From the NCBI GenBank assembly GCA_934101605.1, contig CAKORS010000031.1:1-12236 (forward strand): 12,236 bases of DNA, read 5' to 3'. Under the pieces are notes generated by a model. That model was not told the origin of the DNA and did not search any database. It saw only the letters and a list, made by a program, of their open reading frames with translations. This document shows, one piece after another, positions 5,800 through 12,236 of the stretch (position 1 is the stretch's first letter; each line of letters begins with the position of its first letter). Origin of the DNA: an uncultured Bacilli bacterium. Its GTDB lineage: Bacteria; Bacillota_I; Bacilli_A; RF39; UBA660. Made by a program: the position numbers and the translations under genes.

Positions 5800-7651
5800 T
5801 TTTACCTCTTTTAAGTGCAATCATAAGAATTGATATATCTGCTGGATTTACACCACTTATTCTCATTGCTTGACCAATTGATACAGGTTTTACTTTAATT
5901 AGTTTTTGTCTTGCTTCTGTTGCTAGATTTGGAACCTTTTCATAATCAATATATTCTGGTATTAAAATATTCTCATATTCAAGCATTTTTTCTGCTTCTT
6001 TTTCTTCTTTTTTTATATATCCTTCATATTTGGTTATGATTTCTACTTCTTCTAAAACCTTTTCATCATATTTATCATTTATGAATCTTTTTAATTCATT
6101 TATTTTTACTTCTGGTCTTTTTAATAAGTCAAATAAAGTTATTCTATCTTTTAATATTGGCGTTTTTATCTCTTTTAAATACTCGTTTACTTCTTTTTTT
6201 GGTGTTATGTATGTATTTTTTAGAACTAATAAAAGTTTTTTAATATTTTCCTCTTTTTCTTTAAAATATTTGTATTGACGATCACTTAAAAGATTAATTT
6301 TATGTCCGTATTCTGATAATCTTAGGTCAGCATTGTCATCTCTTAGTAATAATCGATATTCTGCTCTAGAGGTTAATAGTCTATAAGGTTCATTTGTTCC
6401 TTTTGTTACTAAATCATCTATTAATACTCCTATATAAGATTCATTTCTTTTTAATATTAGTGGATCTTTTCCTTCAAGTTTTAAACTTGCATTTATTCCT
6501 GCGATTAGACCTTGCCCTGCTGCTTCTTCATAACCTGATGTTCCATTTATTTGACCTGCGGTAAATAGATTTTCTATTATTTTTGTTTCTAATGATTGTT
6601 TTAATTGTAATGGATCGATTGCATCGTATTCTATAGCATAAGCATATTTTAATATTTTAGCATTTTCAAGTCCCGGTAATGAGTGAACCATTTCTTCTTG
6701 AATTTCTTCTGGCATGCTTGTTGAGAATCCTTGAATATAGATATCATCATAATATTTACTTTCTGGTTCTAAGAATAATTGATGACGTTCTTTATCTTTA
6801 AATTTAACTAATTTATCTTCGATTGAAGGACAATATCTAGGACCTATTCCTTCAACATAACCACCATACATACTTGATTTTGTTAAGTTACTATTTATTA
6901 TTTCATGTGTTTTTTTTGTTGTATATATTAAATGACAATCAACTTGTTCTTCTGGGTTATAATATGCTTCATTAAGATATGAGAAAGTTCGTATTTCTTT
7001 ATCCCCTGGTTGTAATAAAGCATCTTTATAATCAATACTACTTTTTTCTACTCTTGGTGGTGTTCCTGTTTTAAGTCTTTGTATAGTAAATCCTAATTCT
7101 TTTAAATGATCACTAAGATGAAGACTTGGTTTTTCTCCATGAGGACCACCAGAATGTTTCTTAGCTCCTCTTAAAATTTGTCCTTTAAGATATGTTCCTG
7201 TTGTTAATATAACCATATCTCCATATATTTCTTCATTATTATTTAGTTTTACTCCGTATACTTTATTATCCTTTACTAAAAGATGCTCTACCATTCCTTC
7301 TTTTATTGTTATATTTTCTTCATCTTTTATTGTTTTTAACATATTTTTTTTGTAATCTACTTTATCTATTTGTGCTCTTAAAGCCCATACTGCTGGACCT
7401 TTTTTTGTATTTAGTTTTTTTATTTGGAGAAGAGATTTATCTGTATTTTTACCCATTTCTCCTCCTAGAGCATCTATTTCGCGAACTACTATTCCTTTAG
7501 CTGGGCCTCCGATTGATGGATTACAAGGAGCATCTGCTATATTATCTATATTTCCTGTTACTAAACATGTTTTATGTCCCATACGAGCTGATGCTAAAGA
7601 TGCCTCACATCCTGCATGACCTCCACCTACTACAATTATTTCATATTTCAT
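5792..7651 (-). CDS. mnmG: tRNA uridine-5-carboxymethylaminomethyl enzyme MnmG (GidA)
   Basis: A 619-residue FAD-dependent enzyme that, with MnmE, installs the (carboxymethyl)aminomethyl group at C5 of the wobble uridine U34 in tRNAs reading A/G-ending codons. The dinucleotide-binding motif VVGGGHAGCEAS is at 7-18. The signature CNPSIGGPAKG is at 43-53, including a cysteine important for catalysis, and a second signature, GTSGYEEAAGQGLIAG, lies in the middle third. The C-terminal helical domain that contacts MnmE is present (MRISGVNPADISIL near the end). The open frame extends to an ATG at 7684, but that codon overlaps the predicted -10 and lies upstream of the likely transcription start, so 7651 (ribosome site AGAGTGG) is chosen. 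It overlaps rsmG by 8 bases. Confidence 0.96.
   Translation of the reverse strand: MKYEIIVVGGGHAGCEASLASARMGHKTCLVTGNIDNIADAPCNPSIGGPAKGIVVREIDALGGEMGKNTDKSLLQIKKLNTKKGPAVWALRAQIDKVDYKKNMLKTIKDEENITIKEGMVEHLLVKDNKVYGVKLNNNEEIYGDMVILTTGTYLKGQILRGAKKHSGGPHGEKPSLHLSDHLKELGFTIQRLKTGTPPRVEKSSIDYKDALLQPGDKEIRTFSYLNEAYYNPEEQVDCHLIYTTKKTHEIINSNLTKSSMYGGYVEGIGPRYCPSIEDKLVKFKDKERHQLFLEPESKYYDDIYIQGFSTSMPEEIQEEMVHSLPGLENAKILKYAYAIEYDAIDPLQLKQSLETKIIENLFTAGQINGTSGYEEAAGQGLIAGINASLKLEGKDPLILKRNESYIGVLIDDLVTKGTNEPYRLLTSRAEYRLLLRDDNADLRLSEYGHKINLLSDRQYKYFKEKEENIKKLLLVLKNTYITPKKEVNEYLKEIKTPILKDRITLFDLLKRPEVKINELKRFINDKYDEKVLEEVEIITKYEGYIKKEEKEAEKMLEYENILIPEYIDYEKVPNLATEARQKLIKVKPVSIGQAMRISGVNPADISILMIALKRGKND
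5804..5809 (-). promoter_or_regulatory. Ribosome-binding site deciding the rsmG start
   Basis: AGAGGT on the minus strand lies four bases before the ATG at 5799-5797. The alternative upstream ATG at 5820 has no such site and would add seven residues not usual in the family. Confidence 0.7.
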
Positions 7652-7679
7652 ATATACCACTCTTCTTTTTCGTGTATGT

Positions 7680-7708
7680 ATCATATCACAAATCGCTTAT
7701 TTTTACAA
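7680..7708 (-). promoter_or_regulatory. Predicted promoter of mnmG-rsmG (extended -10)
   Basis: TTGTAA (7708-7703), a 17-base spacer and TATGAT (7685-7680) lie on the minus strand. TGA precedes the hexamer, forming an extended -10. Initiation near 7673 gives a leader of about 20 bases to the ATG at 7651 and excludes the ATG at 7684. The -35 follows immediately after the U-run of the preceding terminator. Confidence 0.7.
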
Positions 7709-7714
7709 GAAAAA

Positions 7715-7729
7715 AGAACCTTAGGTTCT
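7715..7729 (-). terminator. Rho-independent terminator overlapping the zinc-ribbon gene stop
   Basis: A 6 bp stem, AGAACC/GGTTCT, with a 3-base loop (7721-7723) is followed on the minus strand by six Us. The stem's first arm includes two bases of the TAG stop codon (7730-7728). The stem is short, but it is more GC-rich than the surroundings. Confidence 0.72.
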
Positions 7730-8132
7730 AAGCCATTATATATAGTAAAAATTCTATAAATAATAATACTAATGATACAACTGATAAAATTATTCCTGTT
7801 AAACCTAATCCGTTCTTTTGTTTATTATATCCTATAATTCCAAATACTAATCCTGTTATTCCTAATAACATTGGGAAAATAGTGTAATCTATAAATCCTG
7901 CTAATTCTTTTAAGAAAGTTAGTTCTTCATTATATCTTTGATAATATGGTTGAACTCCACTAAATGTTCCTATGCAAGACAATAATGATACTAATGATAC
8001 TACAAATGATGTTATTGAAAAACCTTTTCCACAATTTACAGTTTTTTTAGGAATATTAAGAAATTTTCCACATTTTAAGCAAATATCTGCTCCTTCTTTT
8101 ACTTCTTTTCCACAGTTAGGACAATAATTCAT
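7728..8132 (-). CDS. Zinc-ribbon membrane protein of unknown function
   Basis: A 134-residue protein I cannot name beyond its architecture. An N-terminal zinc ribbon, CPNCG (4-8) and CLKCG (18-22), should bind Zn with C4, C7, C18 and C21. Three hydrophobic segments follow, near 38-57, 84-102 and 109-133. The last two, around GITGLVFGIIGYNKQKNGLGLTG, resemble DUF4190-type small membrane proteins, in which a glycine-rich turn separates two helices. The ribbon probably sits in the cytoplasm at the membrane. The start is backed by a strong AAGGAGG ribosome site. The gene separates mnmE from mnmG, which are usually adjacent; it has an extended -10 promoter of its own and ends in a terminator, so it looks like an independent insertion. 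It uses TAG as stop. Confidence 0.8.
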   Translation of the reverse strand: MNYCPNCGKEVKEGADICLKCGKFLNIPKKTVNCGKGFSITSFVVSLVSLLSCIGTFSGVQPYYQRYNEELTFLKELAGFIDYTIFPMLLGITGLVFGIIGYNKQKNGLGLTGIILSVVSLVLLFIEFLLYIMA

Positions 8133-8156
8133 AAATACCTCCTTAATTATAGATTA

Positions 8157-8186
8157 ATTATATCATAATTTTATTTTCCTACACAA
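8157..8186 (-). promoter_or_regulatory. Predicted promoter of the zinc-ribbon gene (extended -10)
   Basis: A perfect TATAAT (8162-8157) is preceded by TGA on the minus strand, an extended -10. The best -35 is a weak TTGTGT (8186-8181) at an 18-base spacing, within the last codons of mnmE (FCVGK). I see no convincing terminator after mnmE, so read-through from mnmE is also possible. Confidence 0.5.
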
Positions 8187-9523
8187 AAATCTTTAAATAA
8201 ATTATCTAATAATTCTTCTGTATATGTTTCTCCAGTTATCTCTCCTAAAATTTGCCATATGTTTTTTATATCTATTTCTAATATATCAATAGGCATATCT
8301 TGTTCTAATCCCTTTTCTATATCTACTAATGATTGTTTTGCTTCTTCTAGTCTATTTATTTGTTCTAGTGTTGATACATAATTAAACTCATTATAGTTTA
8401 TTTTTCCTAAGTTAAATAAATCCTTTATTTTTTCTTTTAGTTGATCTATTCCATCTTCTTCTTTTGTATTAGTATAAACTATATTTTCTTTATTTAGTCT
8501 ATTTATGTCTATTTTTGTTTCTAGATCACATTTATTTATTACTATAATTGCTGTTTTATCTTTTATTAACTCTAATAATTCTAGGTCTTCTTTTGTTAAT
8601 TCTTCATTGTTATTTAATACTAGTATTATTAAATCTGCATTTTTTATTGCATTAATTGATTTTTCTACTCCGATTTTTTCAACTAAATTATCAGCATCTC
8701 TTATTCCTGCTGTATCTATTAAATTTAAAGTTATTCCATCAAAGTTTATTTCTTCTTCAACAATATCTCTTGTTGTTCCAGGAATATTTGTTACTATTGC
8801 TTTTTCATAACCAGAAAATTTGTTTAAAATACTACTTTTTCCAACATTGGGTCTTCCGATTATTACTGTTTTTATTCCTTCTCTTAAAACTCTTGAATTT
8901 TTGGAATTTATTATTATTTTATCTAATTCTTCTTTTATATCACTTAAACTATTTTTTATTTTATCTTGAGTCATTTCTTCTATATCTAGATATTCTGGAT
9001 AATCAATATTAACTTCAATATTTGATATTATTTTTCTTAATTCTTGTCTTAATTCTTTTATTTTATTTGATGTATTACCTTTTAGATTTTCTATTGCAAT
9101 CTTTCTTGCTTTTTCATTTTTTGTTTTTACAAGTTCTCCGATTGCTTCTGCTTTAAGTAAATCTATTTTTCCATTTAAGAATCTTCTTTTAGTAAATTCT
9201 CCTGGCTCTGCTAATCTTACTCCATTTTTAAGTAATATTTCTAAGACTTTTTTTGTTACTGCAACACCACCATGACAATTAATTTCTACTATATCTTCTC
9301 CGGTATATGTATTTGGTGATTTCATTATACTTACTAAAACTTCATCTATTATTTCATCTTTAAAAATAATATTTCCATAATTAATTGTATGACTTTTTTT
9401 ATTTAATAAATCTCTATCAAATATGTTATTTACTTTTTCTATTGCTTCAGTTCCACTTAATCTTACAATTGATATTGCTCCATTACCAAGTGGCGTTGAT
9501 ATTGCTACTATAGTATCATTCAT
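8171..9523 (-). CDS. mnmE: tRNA modification GTPase MnmE (TrmE)
   Basis: A 450-residue GTPase, partner of MnmG in modifying U34 of tRNAs. The N-terminal tetrahydrofolate-binding domain spans about 1-118. A helical domain encloses a G domain: G1 GRPNVGKS (223-230), the TT switch-I pair within GTTRD (249-253), G3 DTAG (270-273) and G4 NKCD (330-333). The catalytic C-terminal FCVGK (446-450) is intact. The open frame reaches an ATG at 9568, but the residues added (MYFCVKLELKKRSDN) are not family-like and that codon lies between the promoter's -35 and -10. The start at 9523 (MNDTIVAISTP, ribosome site AGAAGTGA) gives the standard family beginning and length. It is the first gene of the conserved block here; upstream is the metal ATPase instead of the usual jag. 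Confidence 0.97.
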   Translation of the reverse strand: MNDTIVAISTPLGNGAISIVRLSGTEAIEKVNNIFDRDLLNKKSHTINYGNIIFKDEIIDEVLVSIMKSPNTYTGEDIVEINCHGGVAVTKKVLEILLKNGVRLAEPGEFTKRRFLNGKIDLLKAEAIGELVKTKNEKARKIAIENLKGNTSNKIKELRQELRKIISNIEVNIDYPEYLDIEEMTQDKIKNSLSDIKEELDKIIINSKNSRVLREGIKTVIIGRPNVGKSSILNKFSGYEKAIVTNIPGTTRDIVEEEINFDGITLNLIDTAGIRDADNLVEKIGVEKSINAIKNADLIILVLNNNEELTKEDLELLELIKDKTAIIVINKCDLETKIDINRLNKENIVYTNTKEEDGIDQLKEKIKDLFNLGKINYNEFNYVSTLEQINRLEEAKQSLVDIEKGLEQDMPIDILEIDIKNIWQILGEITGETYTEELLDNLFKDFCVGK

Positions 9524-9549
9524 ATTATCACTTCTTTTCTTTAGTTCTA

Positions 9550-9578
9550 ATTTTACACAAAAATACAAGTTATTTCAA
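9550..9578 (-). promoter_or_regulatory. Predicted sigma-A-type promoter of mnmE
   Basis: TTGAAA (9578-9573) and TAAAAT (9555-9550), each 5/6 to consensus, are separated by 17 bases on the minus strand. Initiation near 9543 leaves a leader of about 20 bases. The -35 lies in the loop of the ATPase terminator and the spacer includes the ATPase stop codon. Confidence 0.68.
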
Positions 9579-9587
9579 CTTGTATTT
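9561..9587 (-). terminator. Terminator hairpin over the ATPase stop codon
   Basis: A perfect 11 bp inverted repeat (9561-9571 with 9577-9587) has a 5-base loop. The ATPase stop codon (9572-9570) lies at the loop/stem border. On the minus strand the stem ends in Us (TATTTTTGTG). Confidence 0.7.
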
Positions 9588-11606
9588 ATTTATTATTTTT
9601 AATGTATTTAAGATTGTTAATAAGGTTACTCCTGTATCAGCAAAAACTGCTAGCCACATATTAGCTAATCCAAAAATACTTAGTATTAATATAATTATTT
9701 TTATTCCTATTGCTAAAATTAAATTTTGTTTAATTATTTTTTTAGTGTATTTAGAAATATTTATTGCTAGAGGTATTTTTGATAAATCATCTTTCATTAT
9801 AACTATATCGCTTGCTTCTATAGCAGAATCAGTTCCTCCTCCTCCCATAGATATTCCTATGTCTGCTCTTTTTAATACTGGAGCATCATTTATTCCATCT
9901 CCTACAAATATTGTTATTTCATCTTTTTTTGCTATTTTTTCAAATTCATTAAATTTGTCTGTTGGTAACATTTCATATTTTATAGAATCAATATTTAATT
10001 CTTTTCCTATTTTTTCTGCAATAGACTTTTTATCACCTGTAAACATAAATATTTTTATATTTTCTTTTTGTAATGACTTAATTGTTTCTTTTGCTTCATT
10101 TTTTATTCCATCATTTATAGTAATTGATGCTATATGTTTATCATTTATATTTAGATGAAGTGTTGCATCTTCTTTACAATTACATAATTTTTTATTACCT
10201 ATTTTTATTTCTTGATTATTTAATTTAAATGTTATTCCTTTTCCTTCATGTTCTTTGAAATCTTTTATATCTTTAGTTGTTATTTTTTTGTTACTTAATT
10301 CCATGATTGATTTAGCAATTGGATGAGTTGATAATGATTCGCCTTTTCTTAGTATTTCTGTTACTTCTTCTTTTGTATAAGATTTATCTATTATGTTGAT
10401 TCTTTCTACTTTGAAAGTTCCATTAGTTAAGGTTCCTGTTTTATCAAATATTATATTTTTAGTATTTTCTAGATTATCTAGATAGTTACTTCCTTTTATT
10501 AATATTCCATTTTTTGAGGAAATTCCTATTCCGGTAAAATATGATAATGGAATTGAAATTGCTATAGCGCATGGGCAAGATATTACTAGGAATGTTAATC
10601 CTCTATAAATACTTTCTTTTAGAGTTACTTCACTTATTAATGGTAAAAGAATTATTACTAGAATTGCTAATATTAAAACTGTTGGAGTATATACCTTACT
10701 TATTTTATTTATTGTTGTTTCTGTCTTTGTTTTTTTATCTGTTGCACTTTCTAATAAATCTAGTATTTTTGCTACAGTTGAAGTGTTATAAGTATTAGTT
10801 GCCTTTATATATATTACTCCATCTATATTTACACTTCCTGAAAGAACATTAGATTGTTCTTTAACTAATACTGGTTCACTTTCTCCGGTTAAGGCTGATG
10901 TATCAAGAGTTGATTCTCCTTTTATTACTATTCCGTCAACTGGTATTTTTTCGCCTTTTTTTACTATAAGTGTATCCCCTATTGTTACATTTTCTACTTC
11001 TGTTTTTATAGTTTTGTTATTCTCTACTTTATTGGCATATGGTTGTTTTATATCCATTAAATCTTTTATTGATTTTCTTGAGTTATTTAATGCTTTTTCT
11101 TCTAAAATTTTACCAATAGTATATAGCGCTATAACCATTATTCCTTCCATTTTTTTGTCTACAATAAATGCTCCTATACATGATATTGTTATAAGAAAAT
11201 TTTCATTTATTGTTTTATTCTTTACTAAAAGTTTTAAGGTATTTAGTGCTGTTTTATAAAGTAATAATATATATGAAATTACATATAATATATTTTTTAA
11301 AATTATAGGTAATTTAATTGTATTAGGAATTAAGCTTATTATTAGTGCTATTATTAATATTGATAAATGATATTCTTTTGTTTGTTTTACTTCTTCAACT
11401 GTTACTGATGAATCTGGTTCTATTCTTTTTACTAGTTCATTTAATTCTTTTAAAGTAAATTCTTTTTCTGATTCAAATGTTATTTTTGAAGTATTAAAAT
11501 TTACTAAAGCATTTTTAATATCTTTATTTTTATTTATATCTTCTTCTATTTTTCTTGCACAATTTGCGCAATCTAAGTTATTTATATTATATTTATATTT
11601 TTTCAT
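9570..11606 (-). CDS. Zn/Cd/Pb-type P1B-2 metal-transporting ATPase
   Basis: A 678-residue heavy-metal P-type ATPase of the ZntA/CadA class, predicted to expel Zn2+, Cd2+ or Pb2+ across the cytoplasmic membrane. An N-terminal HMA domain has LDCANC (C13, C16). Then come the actuator TGES (240-243), the membrane CPC (344-346, SCPCAIAIS), phosphorylation site D388 in DKTGT, STHP (426-429) and GDGINDAP (569-576). The final membrane segments carry K636 and D657 (FADTG), which align with the ZntA residues that set P1B-2 zinc-class specificity; copper pumps have different residues here. A CNC (474-476) in the nucleotide-binding domain is an extra possible metal ligand. Four Gly codons at 587-591 make an internal GGAGGAGGAGGA. 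The start is backed by AAGGAGG and overlaps the tetR stop (ATGA). It is co-transcribed with the TetR gene, which probably regulates it. Confidence 0.92.
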   Translation of the reverse strand: MKKYKYNINNLDCANCARKIEEDINKNKDIKNALVNFNTSKITFESEKEFTLKELNELVKRIEPDSSVTVEEVKQTKEYHLSILIIALIISLIPNTIKLPIILKNILYVISYILLLYKTALNTLKLLVKNKTINENFLITISCIGAFIVDKKMEGIMVIALYTIGKILEEKALNNSRKSIKDLMDIKQPYANKVENNKTIKTEVENVTIGDTLIVKKGEKIPVDGIVIKGESTLDTSALTGESEPVLVKEQSNVLSGSVNIDGVIYIKATNTYNTSTVAKILDLLESATDKKTKTETTINKISKVYTPTVLILAILVIILLPLISEVTLKESIYRGLTFLVISCPCAIAISIPLSYFTGIGISSKNGILIKGSNYLDNLENTKNIIFDKTGTLTNGTFKVERINIIDKSYTKEEVTEILRKGESLSTHPIAKSIMELSNKKITTKDIKDFKEHEGKGITFKLNNQEIKIGNKKLCNCKEDATLHLNINDKHIASITINDGIKNEAKETIKSLQKENIKIFMFTGDKKSIAEKIGKELNIDSIKYEMLPTDKFNEFEKIAKKDEITIFVGDGINDAPVLKRADIGISMGGGGTDSAIEASDIVIMKDDLSKIPLAINISKYTKKIIKQNLILAIGIKIIILILSIFGLANMWLAVFADTGVTLLTILNTLKIINKYKLK

Positions 11607-12199
11607 TTTTCCTCCTTAAGTAAATTGTAAATTATATTTACTGTTATTTCTTTCATTTTTTCATAGTTTAAAATATCATGGTGATGATATATTATTTCAT
11701 GACATAGACTATCTACCATGTTAATAGAAATATGAACTTTTTCATATACATCTTTAGGAGTTATTTGCATATCTTTTAAAATTAATACTATTTTTTCTGT
11801 AAGTTCTAGACTTTTTTGACAAAATATTTCTTGAATTTCTGTATCTAAGTTTGCCATTGATATTAATTCTTGATGTTCTTTTTTACTTATAGTATGCGAT
11901 GATATATAACTTTCTATTAAATCTATTATTAAATCTTTTAAATCTTTATTTTTATCTAGTTCATCATACATTGGATATATTATTTTATCTGAATAGTTTT
12001 TTACTCCTTCTTTAAATATATCTTTTTTATCTTTAAAATATTGATATATTATACCAGTTGATACTTCAGCATATTTTGCTATATCTACACATGTTACATT
12101 GTGATAGCCTTCTTTGCACATTAATTTAAATCCTTTTTGGATTATTTTTTGTTTTTTTTCTTTTGAACTTTTCTTAATTGGTTCTCTTATTTCACCCAT
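11603..12199 (-). CDS. TetR/AcrR-family transcriptional regulator
   Basis: A 198-residue TetR-fold repressor. The N-terminal helix-turn-helix is near 37-56: DIAKYAEVSTGIIYQYF is the usual TetR recognition region with Tyr-x-Tyr-Phe. The remainder is the all-helical ligand and dimer domain. It holds several possible metal ligands: C127, C166, H167 and a His run H172-H174, with further His at 102, 109 and 156. Similar CHE...H residues occur in many Bacillota TetR proteins, so metal sensing is not proven. The start at 12199 has the ribosome site TAGGAGA. A 20 bp palindrome directly upstream is a likely operator, suggesting autoregulation. The stop TGA overlaps the ATPase start, so the pair forms an operon; regulation of the pump is inferred from this. 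TetR control of a P1B pump is less common than ArsR or MerR control. Confidence 0.88.
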   Translation of the reverse strand: MGEIREPIKKSSKEKKQKIIQKGFKLMCKEGYHNVTCVDIAKYAEVSTGIIYQYFKDKKDIFKEGVKNYSDKIIYPMYDELDKNKDLKDLIIDLIESYISSHTISKKEHQELISMANLDTEIQEIFCQKSLELTEKIVLILKDMQITPKDVYEKVHISINMVDSLCHEIIYHHHDILNYEKMKEITVNIIYNLLKEEK

Positions 12200-12209
12200 A
12201 TTTTCTCCT

Positions 12210-12229
12210 ATATGAAATATTTTTCATAT
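12210..12229. promoter_or_regulatory. Probable TetR operator palindrome
   Basis: The plus strand reads ATATGAAATATTTTTCATAT. Its 8-base arms (ATATGAAA/TTTCATAT) are perfectly complementary around a 4-base centre. It lies 11 bases before the tetR ATG, next to its ribosome site, so bound repressor would block the promoter or early transcription. The -35/-10 is mostly beyond the window end, so promoter overlap is inferred. AT-rich DNA forms such repeats by chance, but this length and position are typical of TetR sites. Confidence 0.6.
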
Positions 12230-12236
12230 TAAGTAT

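Noticed and set aside
6671..6680. CCCGG resembling the Noc-site centre
   Set aside because: Only half of the palindrome is present, inside mnmG.
8505..9012. Plus-strand open frames of 101 and 118 residues
   Set aside because: They lie opposite mnmE, overlap each other, and are Leu/Phe/Ser-rich translations of the complementary strand with no family resemblance.
9580..10158. 192-residue plus-strand open frame
   Set aside because: It is antisense to the conserved C-terminal half of the P1B ATPase; it is hydrophobic, low-complexity and has no recognisable motif or ribosome site. AT-rich membrane genes often leave such open frames opposite.
11603..11606. Possible Mycoplasma-type code (UGA as Trp)
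   Set aside because: All genes read through with TGG for Trp and no internal UGA; the tetR stop is TGA and overlaps the ATPase ATG in the usual coupled form.

Overview
This 12.2 kb window comes from a very AT-rich Bacillota chromosome, from the conserved neighbourhood just left of the replication origin. Every supported gene lies on the minus strand. Read in transcription order (high to low coordinates) the backbone is mnmE, mnmG, rsmG, noc-like parB, parA (soj), parB (spo0J), a DUF951 gene and ychF, which is the order known from Bacillus and relatives. UGA appears as a stop codon (end of the tetR gene) and tryptophan is encoded by TGG, so the window reads with the ordinary bacterial code and not the Mycoplasma code. 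The very low GC, compact spacing and a noc/spo0J pair fit Bacillota, perhaps an uncultured Bacilli-like gut lineage; that finer placement is a guess. By analogy with Bacillus, oriC and dnaA should lie beyond the high-coordinate end.

Layout from the high end: a TetR-type repressor (12199-11603) with a 20 bp palindrome in front of it is translationally coupled (ATGA overlap) to a Zn/Cd/Pb-type P1B ATPase (11606-9570). They occupy the place where jag usually precedes mnmE. Then come mnmE (9523-8171), a small zinc-ribbon membrane protein (8132-7728), mnmG (7651-5792) overlapping rsmG (5799-5095), and the noc-like gene (5026-3851). Next is a tight operon parA - parB - DUF951 - AbgT transporter (3745-296), and finally the first 74 codons of ychF (224-1), cut by the window edge.

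Functionally, MnmE and MnmG together modify the wobble uridine of certain tRNAs, and RsmG methylates 16S rRNA. ParA/ParB segregate the origin, and the Noc-like protein is expected to bind its own DNA sites and protect the nucleoid from division. Accessory genes (metal efflux with regulator, zinc-ribbon membrane protein, AbgT transporter) are spliced into this core. The short junctions are economical: terminator hairpins overlap stop codons of at least four genes, and several promoters for the next gene overlap the preceding terminator. Three genes (mnmE, mnmG, rsmG) have starts later than the longest open frame; promoter or ribosome-site positions decide this. I did not see a clearly new multi-gene system. 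The most interesting items are the unusual Noc with a long linker, the TetR/P1B-ATPase cassette and the overlapped terminator/promoter junctions.
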